33,326 bases of DNA from NCBI GenBank assembly GCA_032250585.1, contig JAVVFH010000008.1, forward strand, positions 1 through 33,326, in the 5' to 3' direction. Below are positions 8,987 through 17,132 of this stretch, piece after piece. Position numbers and translations under genes: made by a program. Each line of letters starts with the position of its first letter. Position 1 is the first letter of the stretch. The notes under the pieces were generated by a model. That model saw only the letters and a program-made list of their open reading frames with translations, was not told the origin of the DNA and did no database searches. Origin of the DNA: JAVVFH01 sp032250585 (GTDB taxonomy: Bacteria; Pseudomonadota; Gammaproteobacteria; Xanthomonadales; SZUA-36).

Positions 8987-9007
8987 TACCGAACGGTCAG
9001 TAAATAT
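8982..9007. promoter_or_regulatory. Palindromic TetR-type operator
   Basis: A 26-bp dyad with ATATTTAC and GTAAATAT arms around CCGAACGGTC-like core bases; 11 of 13 pairs are symmetric. It overlaps the -10 box of the operon promoter, the standard arrangement for autorepression by a TetR-family protein. Confidence 0.75.
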
Positions 9008-9064
9008 AATTTCAGCCCGCAGATGCAGCCACGATGATCGGGTTGGCTAAAAGGAGTAAAGACC

Positions 9065-9688
9065 GTGGCCCGAAGACCCAGGGATGCCGAGGCGACCCGC
9101 TTACAGATTCTCGATGCCGCCGAGGCTTTGTTTGCCGAACACGGTTTCGGCTCGACTTCGCTGGCCGCGATCGCGCGGCAAAGTGACACCCACAAAAGTC
9201 TGATCCTGCACCATTTCGGCAGCAAGGAAGACCTGTGGCAAGCGGTCAAGGAGCGCCGTTTCGACAGTTTTACCCGCGAACAGAAAGACATGTTCCAGCG
9301 CGGCCGCGTCACGCTGGATGAAATCGTGCAGACGACGCGGGCCTATTTTCGGCTGCTGCAGGGCGACCCGGTGCTGGTGCAGTTGCTGACGCGCGCCGAA
9401 CTGGAAAAAGACATCGGCTGCAGCCAATACGACGAGGTGCGTCTGTCCGCTTTCGTGGAGCGCCTCCGGCAGGCGCAGCAGGCGGGCATCCTGAGGCCGG
9501 ATATCCCACCGGCGCATCTGCTGCTGATCATCGTCAACGTGATCACCCAGTGGTTCGAAGCGCGGGCCATATTTTCGACCTGGAGTGAATTGGAGTCGGA
9601 GCGGCTGGACGACGATTTCCTGGACAGTTTCATCAAGCTCTTTTTCCAGGGTGCCCGCGTTCCGGGCCAGGCGGGAGCGGCGCCGTGA
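9065..9688 (+). CDS. TetR/AcrR-family transcriptional repressor of the RND operon
   Basis: This 207-residue regulator starts at GTG (9065), 9-10 bp after AAGGAG. The N-terminal domain is a canonical TetR helix-turn-helix: RLQILDAAEALFAEHGFGST, then LAAIARQSDTHKSLILHHFG, then SKEDLWQAV. The C-terminal ligand domain is variable, as usual in the family, so the inducer cannot be read. It is the first gene of a three-gene operon and its stop overlaps the adaptor start (GTGA). With the palindrome over the promoter, this implies it represses itself and the efflux genes together until a substrate binds. Confidence 0.93.
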   Translation: MARRPRDAEATRLQILDAAEALFAEHGFGSTSLAAIARQSDTHKSLILHHFGSKEDLWQAVKERRFDSFTREQKDMFQRGRVTLDEIVQTTRAYFRLLQGDPVLVQLLTRAELEKDIGCSQYDEVRLSAFVERLRQAQQAGILRPDIPPAHLLLIIVNVITQWFEARAIFSTWSELESERLDDDFLDSFIKLFFQGARVPGQAGAAP

Positions 9689-10758
9689 AAGCCTTGTCTG
9701 TCGTGGCGCTGGCACTGCTCGGACTGACGGCCTGCGAGCCGGCTGCGCCCCCGGAGGATCGGCACGCTGCTTTGGTCCGTGTGGTTGAAATCAGGCATGG
9801 CCGCTTGCAGCACGAGCTTTCCTTTTATGGTGTTCTGCAGCCGGTCAGCCGCGCCCGACTGGCGTTCCAGAGTTCCGGCGTACTTCGGAGCCGGCCGGTG
9901 AGCCTCGGTCAGAGGGTGCAGGAAGGCGAGGTGCTGGCGACGCTCGACAACCCCGAACTCGGACCGGGCGAGCGGGCGGGGGCGGCCCGACTGCAGGAGT
10001 ATCTCTCGCAGCGGGACCAGGCAGAACGCGACCTGCACCGGCTGCGCTCGCTGGCCGCCAGCGGCGCGGTGGGGGAGGAGCAGCTTGAACAAAAATCCAC
10101 CGAACTCGCGTCCCTGGAAGCCGCCGTGTTGCGCGCCAAGGCCGATCTCACGGGCAGCCGTCAGCGCCTGACCGACGCGACACTGGTGGCGCCTTTCGAT
10201 GGCGTGATCTCGGCTTTGAGCGCGGAGCCGGGCGAGTACCTGGCCGCGGGCCAACCGCTGATGAGCATCGGCGGACTGGACGCCGTCGAAGTCCGCCTGC
10301 TGCTGCCGGCTGCGCTGGTTGCTGAACTCGGGATCGGCGCTGGCCTGAAAGTGCGGCTCCCACAGTTGGGCGGCCGCGAAACCAGCGGTGTCGTCAGCGA
10401 ACTTTCGACGATTGGTGAAGTGGAAACGGGCCTGTTTCCGGTGGTCGTGGAGGTCGCCCTCGATCCATCGATTTCCGGGTTGCGGGCCGGGATGCAGGCG
10501 CAGGTATTGGTTGATTATGCCGATGTGGCGGGCCTGATCGTGCCGCTGCGGGCGATCGTTGACCCGGTGGGCGGCGCACCCGCGATTTTCACTGTGGCGG
10601 AAGGCCGGGCGCAGCGACACGAGGTGGATATCCTCGCGATTGCGAACGGTGAAGTCGCCGTGGCGATGGCCGACGGCGGCGCGGACCCGGGTGACCTGGT
10701 GGTGGTGGCCGGAACCCGTTCCCTGACGGCCGGACAGCAAGTGAGCGTCCTGCGGTGA
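9685..10758 (+). CDS. RND efflux periplasmic adaptor (membrane fusion) lipoprotein
   Basis: This is the periplasmic adaptor linking an RND pump to an outer-membrane channel; 357 residues. The start is GTG at 9685, overlapping the tetR stop. A lipoprotein signal peptide ends in the lipobox LTAC with Cys17. The lipoyl halves flank an alpha-helical hairpin: LGQRVQEGEVLATLDNPEL before it, ATLVAPFDGVISALSAEPGEYLAAGQPL after it. The helical hairpin spans roughly residues 90-160 and has the glutamine- and glutamate-rich coiled-coil character of the family. Beta-barrel and membrane-proximal domains follow. Its end overlaps the pump gene by 4 bp (GTGA). Confidence 0.93.
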   Translation: MKALSVVALALLGLTACEPAAPPEDRHAALVRVVEIRHGRLQHELSFYGVLQPVSRARLAFQSSGVLRSRPVSLGQRVQEGEVLATLDNPELGPGERAGAARLQEYLSQRDQAERDLHRLRSLAASGAVGEEQLEQKSTELASLEAAVLRAKADLTGSRQRLTDATLVAPFDGVISALSAEPGEYLAAGQPLMSIGGLDAVEVRLLLPAALVAELGIGAGLKVRLPQLGGRETSGVVSELSTIGEVETGLFPVVVEVALDPSISGLRAGMQAQVLVDYADVAGLIVPLRAIVDPVGGAPAIFTVAEGRAQRHEVDILAIANGEVAVAMADGGADPGDLVVVAGTRSLTAGQQVSVLR

Positions 10759-13700
10759 GATGGCTGACCCGCGCGTTGCGCCAGCGGCGAATGATCATCT
10801 CCGTGGTGCTGTTGCTATCGCTGACCGGCCTGGCGGCCTGGCTGACGATGATTCGCCAGGAGGATCCCGCTTTTCCCTACCGCTACGGATACGTGATGGT
10901 CGACTTCGCGGGCGCCGATGTCGAGCAGGTGCAGCATTTGGTGGCCAAGCCTCTCGAGGAAGAAATCAGCGAGGTCGCGGAAATCGACGAGATTCGCACC
11001 ACCATTCGCGCCGGCTTCCTGCACGCGGTGCTCGGGATGAAGCAGACAGTCTACGATACGGATAACGCCTGGGACAAAATCCGGGTCGCGGTTGCGCGCG
11101 CCGAGGCGCGCTTTCCCGAGGGCGTGGGCCGGCCGGTGGTTGACGACCGGCAGGTCGATGCGCTGACGGTGGTGCTGGCCGTGGGCGGCAGCGACGACAT
11201 TGTCGAGCTGCAGGCCGCCGCGGATCGACTTAAGAACCGCTTGTATTCGCTGACCGACATTTCCCGGGTGCGCCTGTTCGGTGATTCGGGCGAGCAGGTC
11301 ACGGTCGCCATCGACGATGCCCGTATCCGGACCCTGGGCATCAGCTCGGCCGCGATTCGCGCGCAGCTCGCGTCCCGCAATCAGATATCGCCCGCGGGTT
11401 TCGTGAACGTCGACGGCCGCCAGACGCTGGTGCGGCCGCAGACCGAGTTCCGCAGCATCGAGGAAATGGCGGGAACGCCGATCCGGCTGGCGGACGGCAG
11501 TTTCGTGCCTCTTTCATCGATCGCCGACCTGCGTTTGGAAACCTCGGACCCTGCTTTGGAAACGGTGTGGATGAACGGCGAACGTGTGGTCGCCGTCGGC
11601 CTGACGCTGACGCGTAACGCGGTCAACGTCGTCCGTTTCGGTGAGCAGCTTCGCGAGTTCGTGGACGCGCTTCGCCCCGAGTTCGCGCCGCTGACGATCG
11701 AAGAGATGTTCTACCAGCCGGTGCAGGTCGAGGACCGCCTGCAGGAGCTCGGGATGTCGCTGCTGCTCGGCGTGCTGATCGTGGGCATTGTGCTGCTGCT
11801 GGTCATGGGGCCACGCATGGGCCTGGTGGTCGCGATCATCTTGCCCCTGGTGACGTTGTCTTCGTTGTCGCTGTTTGCGATTGGCGGCGGTGTGTTGCAC
11901 CAGATGGCCGTTGCCGGCCTGGTAATAGCGCTTGGCATGCTGGTGGACAACGCGATCGTCATGGTGGAAAGCATCCAGTGGCACATGGATCGCGGTGCGT
12001 CGGCCACCGAGGCAGCCGTGCGCTCGGTCAGGGAACTGGCCAGGCCGCTGGCCGCGGCGACCGGGACCACGTTGGCGGTCTTTGTCCCGATGCTGGTGTC
12101 GCAGGGCGATACGGCGGATTTCACGCGCGCGGTTCCGGTGACGATCCTGATCATGCTGAGCATGAGCTATCTGTTCGCGGTTTTCGTTACGCCCCTGCTG
12201 AGCGAGCTGATCCTGCAGCCGCGCAGCGGTCAGCTGCGCCAGGGAAAACTGGCTGCCGCGGGTCTGGCGATTGGTTCGTACTCGGTGCGGCACGGGCGCT
12301 GGGTTTTGCTGCTGGCCGCTGTTTTGGTGGTAGCGGCGATGCTCGGCAGCCGTTTCCTGGACAAGGAATTTTTCCCTCCAACCGACCGTCGGCAGATGGT
12401 GGTCGACGTCTACTACCCCGAAGGAACACCGATCGACTCGACCACCGCTTTTGTCACCGAACTGGCCAGCGAACTCAGCGTTTTCGACGAAATCGTCAAT
12501 CTCTACGCTTTTTCCGGCTCCAGCGGGCCACGATTTTTCTATAACCTCAACGAAAACCCCCGCGCCCCCCAGATCGGCCGGGTAGTGGCCGAGACGCGCG
12601 CGACGGCGGATCTCGAACCACTGATCCAGTGGGTGCGCGAAGAGGCAGCCCGGCGCTGGCCTGAAGTGCAGATCGTGGCGCGTCGGCTGGCACAGGGACC
12701 GCCGAGTCCCGCGCCGGTGGAATTGCGGATCATCGGCTCCGATCGCACGGAACTGGCGCGTTATGCGGAAGCGGTCACCGCGCTGCTGCGCGACATACCG
12801 GGCACCGCTGACGTGCGCCATGACCTTGGCATCGGCATCCCCAGCTTGCGGGTGGAGTTCGACGATGCGGTCGCCGCAGCGCGCGGCCTGAGCCGCGAGG
12901 AATTGGCTCGGGCGCTGGCGCAGCAGACCCAGGGTGTCCGGATCGGCAGTTACCGCGCCGGTGACGACCCCGTGCCGATCGTACTGAGATCGCCCGAAGG
13001 CGCCGACTTCAGTCTCGACCAGTTGCTGGCAGTAAATGCCTATCCGGCAACGGGAAGCGCCACACCCGTAATGGACGCCGGGCAGGCGCGGATGGAATGG
13101 CAGGCGGCCGTCATCCATCATTTCAACCTTGAGCCGGTCGTCACCATCTACAGCGAACTGGCGGCCGGCGCGACGTATCCGGAGATATTCGATACGTTCT
13201 ACCAGCGTTTGCAGTCACTTGAAATACCGCCAGGCATCCGCGTCGTCGCGGGCGGCAACCAGGAATCTTCCGGTGAAGCGAACACGGCGCTGTTCAAGAC
13301 CCTGCCGATCGGCGTCGTCCTGCTGTTGTTCTTTCTGCTGCTGCAGTTCAATTCGTTCCGCCGGGTGCTGATCATCCTGGTCACGGTGCCGCTGGCCATC
13401 ACGGGCGTGGTGCCGGGCCTGCTGGTCACCGGTTACAGTTTCGGCTTCATGGCTTTGCTGGGTGTGGTCACGCTGGTGGGCATCGTCGTTAACAACGCGA
13501 TCGTGCTGATCGATCTGATCGATCAGCACCTCGAGGAGGGCCTGCCGGTCGCCGCGGCGGTCGTTGAAGCGGTCGGGCGCCGCACGCGGCCGATCCTGCT
13601 GACCACGCTGACCACGGTCGCTGGGCTTTTGCCTTTGACGCTGACCCAGAGCACGCTGTGGCCGCCGATGGCCTGGTCGATCATCTCCGGTCTGCTCGCA

Positions 13701-13781
13701 GCGACCCTGTTGACCCTGGGTGTGGTGCCGATGCTGAGCAACTGGTTACTGCAGCCACGCTCCGCGACAACGCGTTTTTGA
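10755..13781 (+). CDS. RND family efflux pump permease
   Basis: This is an inner-membrane proton-driven efflux pump of 1008 residues. It begins with GTG overlapping the adaptor stop. The architecture is typical: a first helix near residues 13-33, a large periplasmic loop, helices 2-6 around 330-480, a second loop, and helices 8-12 at the C-terminus. The helix-4 motif GMLVDNAIVMVE has D398-N399 where AcrB has the two proton-relay aspartates D407-D408. The helix-10 motif VVNNAIVLID has N913 at the AcrB K940 position. RRTRPILLTTLTT retains the arginine and threonine of helix 11. It belongs to the VDNAIV/NNAIV branch rather than AcrB proper. No outer-membrane channel gene follows, so it probably uses a TolC encoded elsewhere. 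Substrates are unknown. Confidence 0.93.
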   Translation: MRWLTRALRQRRMIISVVLLLSLTGLAAWLTMIRQEDPAFPYRYGYVMVDFAGADVEQVQHLVAKPLEEEISEVAEIDEIRTTIRAGFLHAVLGMKQTVYDTDNAWDKIRVAVARAEARFPEGVGRPVVDDRQVDALTVVLAVGGSDDIVELQAAADRLKNRLYSLTDISRVRLFGDSGEQVTVAIDDARIRTLGISSAAIRAQLASRNQISPAGFVNVDGRQTLVRPQTEFRSIEEMAGTPIRLADGSFVPLSSIADLRLETSDPALETVWMNGERVVAVGLTLTRNAVNVVRFGEQLREFVDALRPEFAPLTIEEMFYQPVQVEDRLQELGMSLLLGVLIVGIVLLLVMGPRMGLVVAIILPLVTLSSLSLFAIGGGVLHQMAVAGLVIALGMLVDNAIVMVESIQWHMDRGASATEAAVRSVRELARPLAAATGTTLAVFVPMLVSQGDTADFTRAVPVTILIMLSMSYLFAVFVTPLLSELILQPRSGQLRQGKLAAAGLAIGSYSVRHGRWVLLLAAVLVVAAMLGSRFLDKEFFPPTDRRQMVVDVYYPEGTPIDSTTAFVTELASELSVFDEIVNLYAFSGSSGPRFFYNLNENPRAPQIGRVVAETRATADLEPLIQWVREEAARRWPEVQIVARRLAQGPPSPAPVELRIIGSDRTELARYAEAVTALLRDIPGTADVRHDLGIGIPSLRVEFDDAVAAARGLSREELARALAQQTQGVRIGSYRAGDDPVPIVLRSPEGADFSLDQLLAVNAYPATGSATPVMDAGQARMEWQAAVIHHFNLEPVVTIYSELAAGATYPEIFDTFYQRLQSLEIPPGIRVVAGGNQESSGEANTALFKTLPIGVVLLLFFLLLQFNSFRRVLIILVTVPLAITGVVPGLLVTGYSFGFMALLGVVTLVGIVVNNAIVLIDLIDQHLEEGLPVAAAVVEAVGRRTRPILLTTLTTVAGLLPLTLTQSTLWPPMAWSIISGLLAATLLTLGVVPMLSNWLLQPRSATTRF

Positions 13782-13784
13782 TCA

Positions 13785-13838
13785 GGGCCTGTTAACACTA
13801 CGCGGTCCTGCACCGCCGCACGCAGTGTTAACATGCCC
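13785..13838 (+). terminator. Long inverted repeat after the RND operon, probable terminator
   Basis: Two 18-nt arms (13785-13802 and 13821-13838) pair at 16 of 18 positions around an 18-nt loop, starting 3 bp after the RND stop codon. Each arm contains the self-complementary core TGTTAACA. Only TT follows, so it is not a textbook U-tract terminator; protein-binding dyads are an alternative. Confidence 0.6.
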
Positions 13839-13846
13839 TTCGGAAT

Positions 13847-13875
13847 TTGCCACCGGCACTCGAAAGCGGGACAAT
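13847..13875 (+). promoter_or_regulatory. Possible promoter of the FKBP gene
   Basis: TTGCCA (13847-13852) and GACAAT (13870-13875) are spaced by 17 bp. The match is good at -35 and moderate at -10. It lies just after the RND operon hairpin and about 70 bp before the FKBP start. Confidence 0.4.
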
Positions 13876-13945
13876 TCATCGCTTGCACCGACGATCGTCA
13901 TTCAATTTCAAATCAGTAACGGGACCCACAAGGAGTAACAGAGAG

Positions 13946-14632
13946 ATGAACAGATATTTAAAGCCGGCAGTGTTGGCGACGGCCCTCTTATTCACGGCCA
14001 ACGCACTGGCGACGGAACTCGAAACCGAAGCCCAACAGATCGGCTACATCATCGGCATGGACATTGGCGCCTCGCTGAAGACCCAGGGTACCGATATCGA
14101 TCTGGATGCGTTGTTCGACGCTATCCGCGCCACCTATGAGGGCCAGGAGCTGGCGCTGACCCCTGAGGAGGCGGCCACGATTCGCGAGTCCTTCATCGCC
14201 AGTCGCCGCGCCAAAGCAGAGTCGGAGCGCGCAACTCAAGCTGCGGCCAACGCGGCGGCCGGTGACCGCTTCCTGCTGGAGAATCGCTCCAAGGAAGGCG
14301 TCATCGTGACGGATTCCGGCCTGCAGTACAAAGTGCTGGAAATGGGTGAAGGGCCGCGCCCGGAGGCGAGCGACACGGTCACGGTGCATTACCGCGGCAC
14401 CCTGCTCAGCGGTGATGAGTTCGACAGCTCTTATGACCGCGGCGAGCCGGCCACATTCCAGCTCGACAAAGTCATTCCCGGCTGGACCGAAGGCCTGCAA
14501 CTGATGCCGGTCGGCAGCAAATTCGTTTTCTACATCCCGTCCGACCTGGCCTACGGACCCAACGGTGGCGGCCCCATTGGCCCCAATGCCACTCTCGTAT
14601 TCGAGGTCGAATTGCAGGACATACAGGAGTAG
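13946..14632 (+). CDS. Periplasmic FKBP-type peptidyl-prolyl cis-trans isomerase (Mip/FkpA-like)
   Basis: This is a secreted prolyl isomerase and likely folding chaperone of the periplasm; 228 residues. The start ATG at 13946 follows AAGGAG; a longer open frame upstream lacks homology. The signal peptide is MNRYLKPAVLATALLFTANALA, cleaved near A22. Residues about 25-115 form the Mip/FkpA-type helical dimerisation arm, rich in Ala/Glu/Arg, with the family-typical QQIGYIIGMDIGASL. The FKBP domain fills the C-terminus: DTVTVHYRGTLLSGDEFDSSY, VIPGWTEGLQLMPVGSK, FYIPSDLAYGPNG and LVFEVELQDI. It stands as a single gene between two hairpins. Confidence 0.93.
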   Translation: MNRYLKPAVLATALLFTANALATELETEAQQIGYIIGMDIGASLKTQGTDIDLDALFDAIRATYEGQELALTPEEAATIRESFIASRRAKAESERATQAAANAAAGDRFLLENRSKEGVIVTDSGLQYKVLEMGEGPRPEASDTVTVHYRGTLLSGDEFDSSYDRGEPATFQLDKVIPGWTEGLQLMPVGSKFVFYIPSDLAYGPNGGGPIGPNATLVFEVELQDIQE

Positions 14633-14652
14633 CATTCCTCGCGCACACTGAC

Positions 14653-14674
14653 GGGGCGCCGGCGACGGTGCCCC
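14653..14674 (+). terminator. GC-rich hairpin after the FKBP gene
   Basis: GGGGCGCC and GGTGCCCC form an 8-bp stem with one G-U pair around a 6-nt loop, 20 bp after the FKBP stop. No U-tract follows, so termination efficiency is uncertain. Confidence 0.45.
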
Positions 14675-14707
14675 GGGTGACCCGTCGAATCCTGTTGGGG
14701 ATAATTA

Positions 14708-16030
14708 ATGCGTATATCGGTTGTGGGTAGCGGCTACGTCGGCCTGGTCAGCGCCGCGGGGCTTGCGGATGTCGGCCATCATGTGGTGTGCATGGACATC
14801 GACGAGTCCCGCATCGAAAACCTGCAAAAGGGCATCGTCCCGATCTTCGAGCCGGGCCTCGAAGCGATGCTGGGCAAGAATACCGCACAGGACCGCCTGG
14901 AGTTCACCGCTTCAATCGATCGTGCGGTGGAGCACGCCGAGGTGCTGTTCATCGCGGTCGGAACCCCGCCGGGTGAAGACGGTTCGGCAGACCTGTGTCA
15001 CGTTTTCGCAGTCGCGTCCGCCATCGGCGAGCGACTCGCGAAACCGTTGCTGGTGGCGGTCAAGTCCACCGTCCCGGTCGGTACCTGTGAAAGTGTGCGC
15101 GAGGAAATCGCCCGTAAATTGACCGAGCGCGGCATGGCAATTGAATTCTCGGTCGCTTCCAACCCGGAGTTTCTGAAAGAAGGTGCCGCCATCGCAGATT
15201 TCATGAAACCGGACCGCATCATCGTGGGGGTTGACTCGGCCGAGGCGGAAGCACTGTTACGCGAACTCTATGCACCGTTCAACCGCAACCACGAGAAAAT
15301 GCTGTGCATGGACATCCGCTCTTCGGAACTGACCAAGTACGCGGCCAACGCGATGCTGGCCACCCGGATCAGCCTGATGAACGAACTATCCAACGTGGCC
15401 GAACGAGTGGGCGCCGACATTGAACAGGTGCGCCATGGCATCGGCTCTGACCCGCGGATCGGTTACGCCTTTATTTATCCCGGCGCCGGCTACGGCGGGT
15501 CCTGTTTCCCGAAAGATGTGCGGGCGCTGGAGTTTACGGCCAGTGCGCATGGTTACGAAGCGCAATTGCTCAGGGCCGTCGAGGCGGTCAACGGCCGCCA
15601 GAAAAACAGACCTTTCGAGATACTCGAACGCCATTTCGACGGCTGCCTGCGGGGTTTGTCGGTGGCGGTCTGGGGCCTTTCCTTCAAACCGGAGACGGAC
15701 GACATCCGCGAAGCGCCCAGCCTCAACCTGGTCGGGGCACTGTTGCGCGCCGGCGCGTGCGTACGGGCGCATGATCCGAAGGCGGCGCGCGAAGCCGCCC
15801 TGCTGTTCCGGGATCAGCAGGGTTTTGAGACCGTCGATGATCCTTACGAGGCCCTGCAAGGGGTCGACGCGCTGGTGCTGATGACCGAATGGAAACTTTA
15901 CTGGGCACCCGACTTCGAGCGCATGAAGCACTTGATGAAGCAGGCGGTGGTGGTCGACGCCCGCAATATCTGGGCGCCGCAGGTGGTGCGTCGGCGCGGT
16001 ATCGTGTACCACGGAATCGGACGGCCCTGA
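14708..16030 (+). CDS. ugd: UDP-glucose 6-dehydrogenase
   Basis: This NAD-dependent enzyme oxidises UDP-glucose twice to UDP-glucuronate, a precursor for capsule, exopolysaccharide or LPS sugars. The product is 440 residues. The N-terminal Rossmann motif is VVGSGYVGLVSAAGLAD. The substrate loop is KSTVPVGTCESV. SNPEFLKEGAAIADFMKPDRIIVG is highly family-typical. The catalytic cysteine C266 lies in GYGGSCFPKDVRAL. The C-terminal domain carries LSFKPETDDIREAPSLNLV. GGGG seven bases before the ATG serves as ribosome-binding site. It is the first gene of a sugar-nucleotide operon, with gmd starting one base after its stop. GDP-mannose dehydrogenase is the closest alternative, but the neighbour genes and NPEFLKEGAAI favour Ugd. 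Confidence 0.93.
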   Translation: MRISVVGSGYVGLVSAAGLADVGHHVVCMDIDESRIENLQKGIVPIFEPGLEAMLGKNTAQDRLEFTASIDRAVEHAEVLFIAVGTPPGEDGSADLCHVFAVASAIGERLAKPLLVAVKSTVPVGTCESVREEIARKLTERGMAIEFSVASNPEFLKEGAAIADFMKPDRIIVGVDSAEAEALLRELYAPFNRNHEKMLCMDIRSSELTKYAANAMLATRISLMNELSNVAERVGADIEQVRHGIGSDPRIGYAFIYPGAGYGGSCFPKDVRALEFTASAHGYEAQLLRAVEAVNGRQKNRPFEILERHFDGCLRGLSVAVWGLSFKPETDDIREAPSLNLVGALLRAGACVRAHDPKAAREAALLFRDQQGFETVDDPYEALQGVDALVLMTEWKLYWAPDFERMKHLMKQAVVVDARNIWAPQVVRRRGIVYHGIGRP

Positions 16031-16031
16031 A

Positions 16032-17132
16032 ATGACAAAACGCGCGTTGATTACGGGTATTACCGGGCAGGACGGCGCGTACCTGGCTGAATTCCTGTTG
16101 AACAAGGGTTACGAGGTGCACGGCATCAAGCGACGCTCTTCGCTGATCAATACCGCCCGCATCGACCATCTTTATTCGGACCCGCACGAGGGCGACAGCA
16201 AGCTGCATCTGTATTACGGCGACATGACCGACACCTCGAGCCTGCAGCGCACCATCCAGCACGTCAAGCCCCATGAAATTTACAACCTGGCCGCGCAAAG
16301 CCACGTTGCCGTTTCTTTCGAGGAGCCCGAATACACGGCCGAATCCGATGCCGTCGGAACGCTGCGTATTCTGGAGGCGATCCGCAACCTGGGCCTGGAG
16401 AAAGATTGCCGCTTCTACCAGGCGTCCACATCGGAAATGTTCGGCAAGGTGCAGGAAACCCCGCAACGGGAAGGCACGCCGTTTTACCCCCGTTCGCCAT
16501 ACGGCGTCGCCAAGCTGTACGCCTACTGGATCGTGGTCAATTACCGCGAATCCTACGGCCTGTTCGCCTGCAACGGCATTTTGTTCAATCACGAATCGCC
16601 GCTGCGCGGAGAGACCTTCGTCACCCGCAAGATCACCCGCGGGCTGGCCCGCATCGGCTGGGGGCTGGAGGAATGCATCTACCTGGGCAATCTGGACGCG
16701 CGGCGCGACTGGGGCCACGCGAGGGACTACGTGGAAGCCCAGTGGCTGATGCTGCAGCACCACGAGCCGATCGATTTCGTCATCGCCACCGGCCAGCAGT
16801 ACTCGGTGCGGGATTTCGTCAACGCGGCGGCCGAGAGCATGGACCTGCAGCTGGAATGGCAGGGTTCGGGACCGGACGAGCAGGCGGTAGTTACCTGGTC
16901 GGAGCGGGACGATCTGCGCTTCAAGGCCGGTGACGTCGTGGTGCAGATCGATCCGCGTTACTATCGCCCGACCGAAGTCGAAACGCTGCTCGGGGACGCT
17001 TCACTGGCGCGGGAAAAACTCGGTTGGAGTCCGGTCACCTCGTTCGAGGAATTGGTCGACGAGATGGTCGCGAACGACCTCCGGCTGGCGCGCGAGGAAG
17101 CACTGATCGACGAGGACCGGGGACAGCCGTGA
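16032..17132 (+). CDS. gmd: GDP-mannose 4,6-dehydratase
   Basis: This short-chain dehydrogenase family enzyme converts GDP-mannose to GDP-4-keto-6-deoxymannose, the first step toward GDP-L-fucose, GDP-rhamnose or GDP-perosamine. The product is 366 residues. The NADP-binding motif is GITGQDGAYLAEFLL at 9-23. The active site is readable as T133/E135 in ASTSEMFG plus Y157 and K161 in SPYGVAKLYA. NHESPLRGETFVTRKIT and DWGHARDYVEAQW are diagnostic for Gmd. It starts one base after ugd and its stop overlaps the fcl start (GTGA), so fcl translation is coupled to it and GDP-L-fucose is the probable product. Confidence 0.96.
   Translation: MTKRALITGITGQDGAYLAEFLLNKGYEVHGIKRRSSLINTARIDHLYSDPHEGDSKLHLYYGDMTDTSSLQRTIQHVKPHEIYNLAAQSHVAVSFEEPEYTAESDAVGTLRILEAIRNLGLEKDCRFYQASTSEMFGKVQETPQREGTPFYPRSPYGVAKLYAYWIVVNYRESYGLFACNGILFNHESPLRGETFVTRKITRGLARIGWGLEECIYLGNLDARRDWGHARDYVEAQWLMLQHHEPIDFVIATGQQYSVRDFVNAAAESMDLQLEWQGSGPDEQAVVTWSERDDLRFKAGDVVVQIDPRYYRPTEVETLLGDASLAREKLGWSPVTSFEELVDEMVANDLRLAREEALIDEDRGQP

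Larger units (their letters stand above)
8743..9064. other. Intergenic region between symporter and tetR
   Basis: This 322-bp stretch separates the divergent symporter and tetR genes. The right third holds the tetR promoter and its palindromic operator. I saw no credible coding sequence, RNA structure or repeat in 8743-8950, and no clear promoter for the symporter. Confidence 0.6.

Noticed and set aside
9343..10740. A 465-codon open frame antisense to tetR and the RND adaptor.
   Set aside because: It crosses two clearly real genes that are joined by a 4-bp overlap, and its composition is that of an antisense shadow.
11514..13121. A 535-codon open frame antisense to the RND pump.
   Set aside because: It is rich in His, Gln and Arg, the usual shadow of a high-GC gene on the opposite strand; no domain is recognisable.
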